Source: Mytilus edulis
Lineage: Eukaryota > Mollusca > Bivalvia > Mytilida > Mytilidae
Reading direction: 5' to 3'
Length of the DNA stretch: 64,000 nucleotides
Assembly: GCF_963676685.1 (NCBI RefSeq)
Contig: NC_092349.1
Location: forward strand, 55,969,431 to 56,033,430
This document shows, piece by piece, positions 11,590-23,513 of this stretch (positions are counted from its first letter, which is position 1; each line of letters opens with the position of its first letter). The notes below the pieces were generated by a model, which had not been told where the DNA came from, made no database searches, and was given only the letters and a program-made list of their open reading frames with translations. The position numbers and the translations under genes were made by a program.

Positions 11590-11598
11590 TATAAAAGG
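11590..11598 (+). promoter_or_regulatory. TATA box of the Cys-rich secreted protein gene
   Basis: TATAAAAGG ends 48 bp before the proposed ATG at 11647. A transcription start ~30 bp downstream would leave a 5' UTR of only ~25 bases. The position fits the exon model but is not independently proven. Confidence 0.5.
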
Positions 11599-11646
11599 CA
11601 TATGATGTATATGAATGAATACTTTCTTTAAAGAGTACTACAGAAA

Positions 11647-14600
11647 ATGCATTTACTTGGAAGCTTTATGATTTCTTGTATATTTCAAGGTTGGTATTTT
11701 TAGTGTTAGGCATTTTCACAGTGACGTTGAAATAAATTCCGTTTTCAATGAGACATTAAATTTTTTTTATATATGTCTATCATATAATTAATTCCATTGT
11801 AACTGTTTCATTTCAAAAGTTATTTCATTGTTCATATGATTATATTTTTTTACAAATGAGAATACAACTGAATATAATTTTTAAAAAAAGGAATGTATTT
11901 TTTTTGTCTTTGTATATTTTTCCTTAACTATTTATGAAGTGAATTTTTTATCCTTATTGTTAGATTATAACATAAAACAATTGTTTCAAATATCATGAAT
12001 ATGAATAGCTTGAATTTGTTCAGCAATCTGTCAAAAATATGTATTAGTCAATAGTAAACAATCTTCTTGAATTATTATTTTGCAGATCTATATGGTGCAT
12101 TACTGACTTTGAATGAAACATGTTACTTCCCGCCTGCCGTTTTCGCTTACTGTAGAAACAATAGTGCAGCGAATGGCGTTTACATTCCTCCATTCTATAA
12201 TTTTTTTCCTTTTGATTCTCACATTTTATTAAGTACTTCTTATATCGCATTGTGTGAAACAAGGTAAGAACATTTTCTCTTTATTTGAAATTATTAGGGT
12301 CGTTTAGTTATTCATTTAGCTTGACTATCAATTAAGATAACCTTTTTCTGACGGCATATCCGGTCTACTTGTATTTGTGTCCATCTGATGAGTTAAGCCT
12401 TTTTCAACTGATTTTTATAGTTCGTTCTTATGTTGTACTGTTATACCACTGTCCCAGGTTAGGGGGAGGGTTGTGATCCCGCTAACATGCTTAACCCCGC
12501 CACATTAATTATGTATGTGCCTGTCCCAAGTCAGGAGCCTGTAATTCAGTGGTTGTCGTTTGTTTATGTGTTACATATTTGTTTTTCGTTTATTTTTTTA
12601 CATAAATAAGGCCGTTAGTTATCTCGTTTGAATTGTTTTACATTGTCTTATCGGGGCCTATTATAGCTGACTATGCGGTATGGGCTTTGCTCATTGTTGA
12701 AGGCGTTACGGTGACCTATAGTTGTTAATATCTGTGTCATTTTGGCTTTTTGTGGATAGTTGTCTCATTGGCAATCATACCACATCTTTTTTTTTTATAT
12801 TGGACGATACTTTTTACTTCAAACGATAGCAAGACGGATTTATATAAGTTTTTCTTGTTTCCGAATCCCTGTATTTATATTGTATATTTATATTTCATGC
12901 ACTTTTTGAATAAATATTGTTTAAACTAAACGATAGCAATAATCTTATTCCTTATTTTTGATGAACGTTTGAAAAATACCTAAATCCTTTATTGCTAAAA
13001 CAGTTGAATGATTGCCCTTAACTTTACAACCACCAAATATAAATATTTTCGGGTTTGCATAACATTACCGTTCCTGATTCTTAAAATTAATTTTCCATAG
13101 TAATGCATACACAAATCAAAACTAAAAGTAGAAAAACGTTCAATCTTCAAACATATATTAATGTTTTAACTTGACAAAAGTAATCATAGTTAATCGTAGT
13201 AAAATCAAACATGTAATCTGGTTCCATAAAACAATATTTGTACTGATACTTTTCTCTTTGAAGACCCTTAAAGATATCCTAACTGCATGGGAAATCTTTT
13301 AGAGGTTGAACGGTAGTATTTACAATCTTTTGTGTACCCCAATGAAGCCAATGTATCTGAACAGTGTGATTGGACAAAATTTACAGTATCTGCTGAAAAT
13401 ACTTTCCCAAACTTAGGAATGAAAGTAATTCATTTACCTGAGTAAGTAGAATTTTGGGCAGAGTTAGAAAGTGGTGGAAATTCTGAAAAAGGTTATCATC
13501 ATTTCTGTGGGCCAGGAAATACTACTGTGCTACCTTGAGCATTCTCTCTCCTGGTATGACTTCTCCAAAATAGAAGTAACGTAAAGCATTTCAGAATGTC
13601 AAAGCTGTCATTTTTTACTATAGTGATATACATGTGCAATAAGATATCTTATATAGTCAAAGAACAAATAACGGTACCAACTGATATTACATGTCACAAC
13701 AATGTACATTCAAAAATAATTATCTTTGTGGGAGTTTCCAATATTATGCATCCTTGCATTTTGAAATGTTAGAAGACAGTTTCGGAGAATCATCGTTAGC
13801 AAGCCTGTTATGCAGATTTACAAATACCAGAGAGACTTTTCATCTTGTACAGATTTCAGTTTTCACTCAAAATCATATAGATAATATATGGATATATTAG
13901 AGACGTCAATAAATGAGATGCAAGTCAACATTTCAGCCGACCAACAGCACTGATAAAGTTGAAAGAGATATACAGGCACCAACAGCAAATATGGATGACA
14001 AGTTTAGTTTCTTTCTATTCCAGTTGGGGCAGGTAGGAATAAGAAGTTTCATGTTTATATTATCAATGACAATGTATTATTTTTCTAATATAAATATCAT
14101 GCATTTCCTTTTAAAATTTTCATGCATATACATTTAAAGACCAAACACAAAAGTAAACATGTGTAAAGACTTCCTTCCATGCTTAGTGTTTTTCTTCTTA
14201 TGCTTATTCTTAGACAGCAAGTGAATTGACATACGTAAATTATTGGCACGAGTTGCTCATTGCCATGCAAAGTGCCAACAATAGCACTTTTAAAAGGGTA
14301 GGTAAGCTCTTTAATGCCTAACATGCTAAATTTGTAAGGTAATTTTGTGGTATAAACAGTTTTTATTTTTTTTATTTTACCTTCAATGTTATCCACTGGC
14401 TATTAGATATAGAACTATTTATATTTGTATACAAGGTTTTTATCCAATTTATGAAGGGTTTATTAAAACAAAAATATTCTAACGTATGAGACATAACATT
14501 CTATTCTAATGTGTTGAAAGTTTTCGAAAAATCTATGAATAAAATTGCTCCTTTTTTATAAGACTTATCTGCGTTAATCCATTACATCTTGTATTTGGCG

Positions 14601-17600
14601 TAAATTAAAACCTATAAATCTTTTCTTTATGGATCCTGTTTCATCAGCATTAATGATTGAATTTAAGATTTGTTTATTCTTAAACCTAAGGTGTATGAGA
14701 GTATTTTGTAATCACTTTTTAATAATGATATCGGTCTATAACTCGCAAGTTCCAAAGGATAATTTTTTCTTATAAATTTGATTCAGTAAATTTTGTCTTT
14801 GCGTAAATAGCAATAGTTATATTTATTTTCAAATCTAAAATTATTTTATTTGGCAAGTAGCGTTCAAAGAAGTTCCCAATTTTTTTTATAAAAGTTTATA
14901 CACTCCCGTCCATTCCTGGACTTTTGTTTATTTTTAGATTATTGACTGCAATAGTTAATTCTTCTAGCCTTGCGTTTCCGTCACAAGACTTACTCTTTTT
15001 TCTGACAATTTGTAATTACGTTTTGATCTTGTAATGTATTTTTGACCATCTATATCCGGTTTATGTTTATTTTCGTATAGATTAGCATAAAAATCTCTTT
15101 CAAGCTTTAATATTTATCTTGTTCTGTTACTATAACCCCTTTATTGTTTCTCAATTTAAGTATTTTCTTTTTCGTTTATTTATATTTTCAAGACCGTTAT
15201 TTATTTTTTTTCATTTTTCTACCCACTCTTGTTTTGATCTTATTTGAGCTCTTTAGCTTTGTTTTCATATTGGTTTTCTAGCCCTTCTCTAAAGTGGAAA
15301 TTGTATTCTTTTATAAAATCGTTTTCCTCATTAATTGATTTTTCATATAATATTTTCAGTTGTACTTCTAAATTATATGTTTCATTTTCCAATGTTTTGC
15401 TTTACTTTTACTATATCTAATACTGTATTCCTTTATTTCCAATTTGAAGGAGTCCCATAGAAGTCTAGGATCTATTTCTTCTTTTTTTCTATCTTATTAC
15501 TATGCTTTTGTATAATTTTATTTACTTTGCCTTTATATTCTTCCTCATCGAGAATACCGTTATTAATTTTCAAATACCCCGGGCCTCCTGTTTCAGTTGA
15601 TACATATTGTAATTGTATGGATGCTGCTTCTTGGTACTTTCAAATTCGATATTTATCATGATTATTCGACCTTCTAAATCTTTATACTCATCTATTAATT
15701 TATAGTCTAGTTTATTATTAATTAATATTGATACTCCTATGCTGGCTACAATAACAAGACAGATCTAATTTATAGTTAGAACGTTTTCTAGGGATGTATT
15801 GAAGTGAGTTTCTTGAATAAAAGATATTTTAAAACATTTCTGATTTTTTTATACATTGATAAAATCTCAATCTCTTTTGTTTATCTCGAAGTCCTTAACA
15901 TTTGATGTCAAATGTGCAGGTTATTTAGCATGTTTTAATCAAAAGTGGGTAATTTTTATATTACGTTTAATTTGTGAGCATACTTTAACTTTGAGTCCGG
16001 TTTTTAGAGTAAACTTTATTTCTCCTACAGAGACCCATGTCCACTGTAACATGGAACATTTTTTATTTCAGTTGGGGGTTCCCCTGACATAATTTGAGGG
16101 GTGATAATTTTCATGGAATATTCCAGAACATAAGTGTTAAATTAATTCTACAGACATTAAATGTTATCTGATGGTATATTATTATGGGGAGCACACTATG
16201 CAGCAGCGGTATGACTTTAGATTTTTATAAATGGCGGCCGTTACCTTGGAAACAGCAAAAATTTCAAAAACTTCAAAATGCTGAAAATTCAATAAAAATT
16301 AAAATAAAGGTTGCCTGGCATATCTAGACATGACTTTATACTTTGGACTTATCAAAACGTCTGCCGTTTAGTGGCAATTGGCGGACCAGGTTGACAACCG
16401 CTATTGCTCGCAATAGCAATTCGAGTTGTTATTGGTATTGTTATAGTCTGGTTTACAATAATAATTGTGTTTTTGGTTTAGAATTGTGTTTTGTCCAATA
16501 TAGAGATGTTAATTTTGAAACATAAAATACATACTCATACACAAATACTACCGAATTAGACTATTTACCGGATTTGTTATAACATGAACAACACGACGGG
16601 TGCCACATGTGGAGCAGGATCTGCTTACCCTTCCGGAGCACCTAAGATAACCCCTTGTTTTTGATAAGGGTTCCTGTTGCTTATTATTTAGTTTTCTATG
16701 TTGTGTCATGCGTACTACTGTTTGTCTGTTTGTCTTTTTAATTTTAGCCATGGCGTCGTCAGTTTATTCTCGATTTATGAGTTTAACTATCCCTCTGGTA
16801 TCTTTCATCCTTCTTTTAAAATATACAACACATAACGTATACATAGAACTATTAATGAAATTACAAAACCACACATTTGTTTGCTTTGTACATACTAAAA
16901 CAAATGAATGGTTTTGACTGAAAAAAATATAACACTGTCTTTAATTATCTTAGTTAGTAATGCAATAATAATTTCAAATCTATGAAGCTCTCGTGAAGTA
17001 ATGTTTGTTTTTGATATTTTGTTTTTCATAACATTTTTACAGTGTTTATTTAATTTTTGCATAATATTTTCTTTTTCTCTATTTTCAGTTACATTATATG
17101 ATTTATGCTGTGAAGATGTACTAAGAAGAGATATTAAGGTAGGTAAATCTTTTCTTTAGATTAAATATTTTTGAGTGTTTATACTTTAAATAGAAGTTCT
17201 CGTCCAGAAAGGTTTTAAATAGAAAAATGACTGTTTAACTTTTCTAACATAATTGTTTTGATCTGTATCTTTTTTTGGTTTTTGGTATTATCAAAAATAC
17301 TTCTGTCAATAGTAACATTAACATGAACTTCAAGCTAATGTTACTAACAAGAGTACATAGGAAAAAAGAAAAGTACAATTTTGCACACATTGTATTATAA
17401 CATAGATATATGTGCAAAATTTTACTTTTCTTTTTTTCATATTAACTCTTGTAACATTTGTTTTTGGATCTTTGTTCCATTCAATTATCTTTCTATAATT
17501 AGTCAATACACACACACATGAATACAAAAGACAAGATATATAAACATACATTTTTGTTTGTTGTATATAAAATGTTCTATAATTTATAGAGGCTCTGATT

Positions 17601-20600
17601 GTCTTTTCCCATCTGGATGATTGGTAATAGGTGTTGTTCTTTCCTTGGCTGCATTTGTTTTATTGTTGGGGGTTAAAAACTTTGAAGCTTCAGATTGTGT
17701 TGATGAAGAATCTCTATTTGCTTCTGCTGGTTTTGATGCCTGTCGTTTAGAAGAATCACTTGAAGTTTTGTTTCCTTCCTTTTTTGCAGACTTTTTTGCA
17801 GACTTTTTTGCAGACCTTTTTGCCTTCTTTTTATCTTTTTGGCATTTCCTGATGTTATTTTTTCGTTTAATGACATAGAGTGTGTGAGATTGTCTTCATC
17901 ATCTCCATCTTTTAATTCAGGTTGTTCATCATTATCCTCTATTTTGTCATTTTCTGTAAGAACTTCAGTTTGTTGTCTTTCTTCATATTTTGTATTTTCG
18001 TCATCATCAACTGTTGTTGTTTCTTGTTGCTCTTTTCCTTCTGTTTCGGCATGTTTTTCCATGTTCTTTTTCAGAAATGTAGTGCATTCAATTATCTTGA
18101 TTATGGCCATATTCATTGCATAGTTTGTATTTCCATTCATTTGAACAGTAATTTATATTTATTTATATTATGTCTTTTCAGTTAGTATTTATTGCACAAG
18201 AACATGTCAGTATCTTTCAATTGACCAAAGTGATATATTCTTGCTGTATATTTACTTATTGTAAAACACCTTGGAAGTGGTTTGTCAATTTTTTTGCATG
18301 AGACTATTTTGTCTCCTGTCCAGCAGTGGGCAACCATATTGTCAACCCTGAGTCTTTCTCTGTTTTAAGACAAAAAACATCTATGCTTTTTGTCTGAATT
18401 CTCTGTCAATTGACCATCATCTGCTGATAGTGTGATGTTTTTAACTCTTACTGTTGTTGTTAACCACTCATCTTTTTGGTAATATGGGATATAGGAATAC
18501 AGAGGTACCGACTTGTTTCTTATTAATGTGATACCTCCTGTTAGCAACATCATTCTGTCTTCCTCACTGTCTAGGTAGATTCTCCACATTTGTTTTATTC
18601 TTTTTACATGTTGTATGCCTCTTACAAACTGTGGTTTGATCTTATGTCCAAGTGCTTTTATATTTCTACTTGTGTATCCAAAGTTCTTTTGACGGAGTTT
18701 TGTTGCCGAAGAAGTCTGATTCTTTAATGAAGATAGGTTTGACTCCTTTAAGCTGTAGTTCAGGATCACTGTAGGCCTGATAATTTAAGTCAGTTAAAAA
18801 TGTACACGTATACCTCATACATTGATTTTGGTTTCATTATCTAATATTACTGTATAATATAGATTTCATTTCTATATGGAAGTTGAAGAAAATCTTATGT
18901 CTATTGATGAACAAACAAATTAAAGAGGAAATGAATTAATTTATTTGTAACTTGTACAATGAATGAATCTTTATGTCATTGTTGAAAACGATCTCCATTG
19001 TAAAAACATATCAGTCTTCAAATACCAAAATGAGTCTTTCCAGAGATACGTTTGAAAATCTTCTATGATTAAGAAAAAAAAAAAACTTTTACACAATAGT
19101 CCTTTAGGAATACATTTTTACTTGACTTGGTTAGAAAACTGATGGTTAATCTTGAAAACTCCGAAACATACAAATCATGCTAAGCCAGTCATCACTTCAT
19201 TTTATGCAAATTGTCGAAAGATCTAATCTTCCTGAATTTATTAATGTTTCTATTATATATAGAAATTGGAATGCTTATATTCAGGCTAGTTCCGGTTTTC
19301 TTTCCAATTATATCTTAATGCCTCAAAATGCCGAGCAAGATTGTTTTCACCAAACTCACAAAAATGCCAATTTCTAGACGTAATTAAGGTGAAAAGTAGC
19401 ACTATAAACATTGATAAAGAACTGTTTGTAATTTACTTTCATTCAATACACCATATATATAAATTGGTAATTGGTTTCTGAGATACTGGCCAAACTGAGG
19501 AACTTTGACTAGTAACTAAAGTGCTCAATATATTGTTCTCTTCTAATGAATATTTAATGAGAATTTTAAATTGGTCTACATTAAGGTCAAACTGATCTAA
19601 AATAATTCTGTGTTCGATTTCTTCAAACCATTGAATTATTATTGGTTAATCTAATCTTGTATTTAGATTTTGGATGTAGACCCTTACTTGTTTTATTTTT
19701 CAAGGTCCAAAGGGTCCAACATTAAAGTACTAAATACATGTATTCTTGGATATGCCAAATATAACTGCAAAGAAAAATCGTGGATTTTGGGCCCTGTTTT
19801 TAAATTGGTCAACGTTGAGGTCCAAAAGGTCGAAAATCAAGCTGTTGAATTTCATCAAGAATTAAATTATTTGGATTCTTTGATCTGCCGAATCTAACCG
19901 TTTGTTTCGATTTTATATTGGGCTTGAATAAAATTTTGATCCACACTATGGTCCAAAATTAAACTTACTTTGGTTTAACAAAATTTAAATGTTTGAGGTT
20001 CTTTGATATGCTTAAACTAAACAAAAATTTAGATTTTTCATTTTTGGCCCAGTTTTCAAGTGTGGTCGAATAAAAGTCCTAACCTTGTATTTAGCTTTTT
20101 AATTTTGCACCCCGTTATCAATTTATTATATAACTGTAGAATAAACAACTAGAATTTATTCGGAAAATTAAACTGTAAGTTGAATGTGATCTCCTGTTTC
20201 CACTCTAAGAGTGACCTAGCTATATTGCATTCATGTTGTCCATCTGTCTGCTCATAGGACAAATATTTATGTCACACTTTCCCCAGATAATATTGAACTG
20301 TTCTAAACAGACCAACTTAAAAGTTTGTCTGCAGCACTAGAGTGATGAGGTATTATAATTTGTTTTTTTTTTTGTCTTAAGACCACCTTTTTTTGTACTT
20401 TGAATTATCAGTATAAGTTAACTGAACACAACAAAGCAGAACCAAAAATTTAATAATAAAATCTTGTTCAGATTTATCGCAGTCTGCACCCAAAAATTAC
20501 AATTACTGGTCATATGATGAACATTTGGTGGTTCTTATGTGCTCAAACACACTTTTGCAAATACTTACTTGTCAGAATATAATTTTCATGGTCAGAAGCA

Positions 20601-23513
20601 GCAGACTGTTATTGTTTCTTTGTTTCCAGGAATTTTTATTTATTAAGTCAATCAAATGTCATCACTTAATACACACAATGATTCATATGTTAATTAAAAA
20701 CGTTTCTGGCATGTTAATTTGAAAAAAAACAACTAGTATCTGTCCTTCTTAAATGAGTTTACCACTCAATAAAAGCATGAAAATAAATACACAGCTTGAA
20801 ATAAATATTCAATTTTAAATAGTTAGAATAATAATGTTTTTAATTATTTTAGGCTGTGTATACTTTCCCACAAGACCAACACAACAGTGGCAAAGTTCAC
20901 ACATTTGCAGAAAGTTGAAATAGAGATGCTCATGATCAGCAACATTGCTTAAAGGAGAATCAACCTAACTCAGAAAACAGCAATATGTCTACCTTTAATG
21001 TATATTGCTGTTGCGATAGAGTGTTTGCTACATCATATAATTTTGACAGTCATTTATTCCAAGAAAATCATAATTACCGGAAATATAAAGAAAGAAGCTC
21101 TTTATTAAAACATTCAAAGCTAAGCTAAATGCATAAAGGAAGTACGCAATTTATGCACAACAATAACGTAACGTCACACTACCACGTGGTCACGTTACTT
21201 AGTTACATATCTTGATGAATCCCGTGAAGGATGAAAACGTTAGAACAATGTTAATAATGTTTCATTATCTACTTACCTTATTTTTTGTGTTTTTATGAAT
21301 ATACGAATCTGTACACGACTTATTTTAAACATGTATTAATACATTATCTATATATAAATATATTGAAAAACTTTGAATTTTGTCAACGCTGATTCAAAAG
21401 TTTTTAATTTTGTCATAATTTTCTCATGTTTTTTAGACAAATTTTGAAAGATGTGCATTGTATGAAGAATTACTGCTGATGCATGTAACTGTGGCAGGGT
21501 AACTTAATGTTTTTTTTAAAAAGAAAATAGTCTGGTGATCTATAATAGTTTTTTTTAAAGCTAATTGTTTTGACCGTCTCATGTCAAATAAAAAACAAAT
21601 TAATGGAGCAAATTTTTTGAATTCGTTTTTACAAATTCTGTTATTTATGTGTGCAGCAAACTTGACCAAATTTGAGCTAGATTTAATAAATATGTATACA
21701 ACTGCCATAATTTGTGTTTTATTTATATCTTTAACACTATTTATGTGATAACTAAAAAATCAACCTTCTGAGATACTTTCAAGGCTTAAAAAATCAACAG
21801 TTTCTACTTCAGGAATGTTTATATTCATAAATGTGTTGTACCAACTTTGGTAACGTTATAATTGAAACATCACTGGTGGCATACTATACGCAACTCAATT
21901 TGTATAGAGGTCATTAAGAAAAAAATGAAGGTAAAAACAAAATACATGTAGCTTTATCTGTAGGGACTCACCTCAAATTCTAAATTCAACCTTTGCCTAA
22001 TACCAATCAGAAATGTTTATAGGGAAATCGAGTATTCAATATGGTTATAACTGAATAATTTTTGACAGTATTTGTTTTTCTCAGAATAATGACCGAACTT
22101 TTCGAATGTGTCAGCAATATGGCAAACCATTGTCCAGATGGGAAGATAGGTTGGAAACGGCATAAATGGCACGTCGGACATTTCAACACTTTTATAATTG
22201 GCGCCTGTTTAAATATAAATGGTAAGTGGAAGACCTCATATAACGTACTATTTTGAATACTGGTACATTAGCGAAACATTGGTGTCAGTAGGTTCTTTGC
22301 TCGAAGAAATAATTTGTTCACCCATTATCAGTGTATTCGTCAAAATTTTTAGGGAACCAATCAGAATTCTTTTCAACATTTAAACGTATTTCTTACTAAG
22401 TTTTATGTAAGGTATTTCAGTATACATTTGTACATCTGGGTATTGAAAAACTATTGATGATATTTTTGTCAGATTTACTTGCCGTTAATGAATGATTGTA
22501 ATTATTAAACATACATTTGTATGTGTTCTTCAAGGCTACAATATCGATATGAAAGAATTCCTCTTAAAACAATGAAAGTGACAGCTTTGAACTTGTTTCA
22601 AGAAGCAAGAGATTTTTCCATGATGAAAATAAACTTATATATATATATAAAATCATATATACCAGGATAACATTTTGCATTTACGCCAGATGTACGTTTC
22701 GTCTACAAAAGACTCATCCGTGACGCTCGAATCGAAGGCATCTTTGTGACTCTTTAATGAAGAAAATCAATTCAAAATTTTTTTTTTCAGTGTTAGATGA
22801 TGGATTAAGGTGTCTTGGTTCAAAAAGAAAGTGTGTAATTAACTATGTCGACAATACCTGCATTAAATATGCAGTAGCATGGACGAACACTACAAGTTAT
22901 AGAACGAAAACGCAACAGTATTGTAGGTATGTACTTTTTTATCATTTATCTTTAATTAAAGTAAATTTTTGAGAACCAATTAAAACATAAAATACAAAAT
23001 ACAAAAAGAAAATGAAAAATAACGCTTATTATTTTTTTTTTATCTTTACCAGAGTGCAAAGCAAATGTGAATTTCTAATCGCATCCAGTCATTCATATAG
23101 CTAAAATATATATTACGTTTTATGTATTTTTTCACATCATGCAAAACCGATGTTATCAATGTTTTTTTTTCTTCAGTCGTAGGATTTTTGCAATCCAATG
23201 TTCTGTCAATAAAACACGAGAGTTCGGATGTTCCGATGAGTTTTATGATTTCTTGCTACATTCGTCCTACGTCCGTTTGCCAGAAGAGTGTTTTGAATCT
23301 AATTCGACTAAGATGAAATGGCATTATATGTATACAGAAATACCAAAAAAGTTCCCAGAAAGACAGAAGAGAACAGATGAAGAAGAACCAAATACATGTA
23401 CCACAACTGATGATACTGTTAGTTCTGCAGCTTGGAATTACATGTCACACGTTTCAATAATCAAACTGAATTTGATTTTGTACTTGTTACAAGTAGTTTG
23501 GAGTTACCATTGA
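11647..23513 (+). CDS. Cys-rich secreted or GPI-anchored protein, five-exon gene (complete copy)
   Basis: Proposed exons: 11647-11689, 12086-12263, 22085-22221, 22791-22926 and 23177-23513. All introns are GT-AG and the phases agree throughout (1, 2, 1, 2), giving 831 nt and a 276-aa protein. It begins with a short hydrophobic leader (MHLLGSFMISCIF), has 14 further cysteines spread 3/3/4/4 over exons 2-5 and five N-X-S/T sequons (NET, NNS, NTT, NKT, NST). It ends in a small-residue stretch (SSAA) plus a hydrophobic tail, as in GPI-anchored proteins. Exon 1 is the weakest part: its donor (gttggt) is poor. Exons 4-5 are confirmed by their duplicate at 1-613. Repeated Cys spacing hints at two or more small disulfide domains. 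I do not recognise the family; a surface, defence or shell-related role would be speculation. Confidence 0.65.
12425..12799 (+). repeat. F2 repeat, longest copy
   Basis: It extends further upstream than the other copies (from gttgtactgttatacc, through cccgctaacatg and cctgtcccaagtcaggagcctgt) before the shared cagtggttgtcg part. It lies in intron 2 of the Cys-rich gene in the sense orientation. Confidence 0.8.
13330..13560 (+). pseudogene. Coding-like remnant, unrecognised
   Basis: One frame reads PNEANVSEQCDWTKFTVSA, then FPNLGMKVIHLPE, a stop, VEFWAELESGGNSEKGYHHF, CGPGNTTVLP and a second stop. The composition looks protein-like rather than random, and the two stops sit where a normal residue would be expected. 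No domain is recognised. It lies in intron 2 of the Cys-rich gene. Confidence 0.3.
13937..14032 (+). other. Candidate exon, 32 codons
   Basis: A tttcag acceptor and gtaggaat donor bound 96 bases open in phase 0-0, encoding PTNSTDKVERDIQAPTANMD followed by DKFSFFLFQLGQ. No family is recognised. It cannot join the Cys-rich gene (phase mismatch), so it would be part of another transcript or a relic. Confidence 0.25.
14390..15910 (-). pseudogene. L1/Tx1-like LINE ORF2 remnant
   Basis: Minus-strand conceptual translation across several frames recovers the order expected for an L1/Tx1-type ORF2. Near 15900 is the start (VKGLRDKQKRLRFYQ-like), then FIQETHF (endonuclease catalytic Glu), GVSILINNKLDYKLIDEYKD, a long Lys/Glu-rich linker, then IINADETGSIKKRFIGFNLR with QIQDVMD and AILFIDFSKTFNTLEWN-like (RT motif A) near 14450-14530. 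Many stops and frameshifts; the YADD box and 3' part are absent. It lies antisense in intron 2 of the Cys-rich gene. Confidence 0.7.
16552..16820 (+). repeat. F1 repeat
   Basis: Sense-orientation copy with tttaccggatttgtt, gggtgccacatgtggagc, ccatggcgtcgtcagttt and ggtatctttcatcc in order. Confidence 0.8.
17089..17138 (+). other. Candidate 50-bp exon
   Basis: A long pyrimidine tract with attttcag precedes 50 bases open only in phase 1, encoding TLYDLCCEDVLRRDIK, and a gtaggt donor follows. Its outgoing phase (0) fits the candidate terminal exon at 20853-20918. The phase does not fit the Cys-rich gene, so this would be a separate or nested transcript. Confidence 0.3.
17584..18769 (-). pseudogene. 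Retroelement gag/ORF1-like pseudogene
   Basis: On the minus strand 18769-18365 encodes a segment ending in a tract with MWRIYLDSEEDRMMLLTGGI and TTTVRVKNITLSADDGQL, typical of the RRM-like domains in mollusc retroelement ORF1/gag proteins. After an in-frame TAA the same frame continues LRVDNMVAHCWTGDKIVS … RCFTISKYTARIYHFGQLKD … FLCNKY, which corresponds to the segment before a zinc knuckle; the knuckle itself is lost. The next part, in other frames, is an acidic region (residues rich in D/E) and a Lys/Ser/Ala tail with three tandem SAKK units, ending at TAA 17584-17586. The stop and frameshifts mark it as dead. It lies in intron 2 of the Cys-rich gene. Confidence 0.65.
19480..20140. repeat. 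Tandemly built dispersed repeat
   Basis: Phrases such as ttggattctttgatctg / gaggttctttgatatg, tttagattttggatg / tttagatttttcattt and ggtccaa recur at roughly 150-190-bp spacing, giving three to four strongly diverged units. Non-coding. Confidence 0.55.
20853..20918 (+). other. Candidate terminal exon
   Basis: After a tattttag acceptor, phase 0 reads AVYTFPQDQHNSGKVHTFAE, then Ser and TGA (20916-20918). It is phase-compatible with 17089-17138. Its composition is protein-like, but no family is recognised. Confidence 0.3.
20919..22084. other. Intron 2 remainder, no gene
   Basis: AT-rich sequence with no recognised coding or repeat element. Confidence 0.4.
22683..22726 (-). ncRNA. Decayed hammerhead-ribozyme-like motif
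   Basis: On the minus strand the order is gcgtca (stem I), cggatga (core; consensus CUGANGA with U4 changed to G), gtcttttgtagac (stem II, GUC/GAC), gaaa (intact core), cgtacatc (very short stem III ending in an AUC cleavage triplet) and tggcgt, which pairs with the first strand. The downstream tail (atcctggtatat) is shared with 57419-57480 and 60356-60400. The core change should abolish or reduce cleavage. Such motifs with a tiny stem III occur in Penelope-like elements and retrozymes. Confidence 0.55.

Noticed and set aside
17621-18185. Plus-strand open frames in the Ser/Phe-rich region
   Set aside because: They are the antisense of the minus-strand gag-like pseudogene with its acidic and Lys-rich low-complexity tail.
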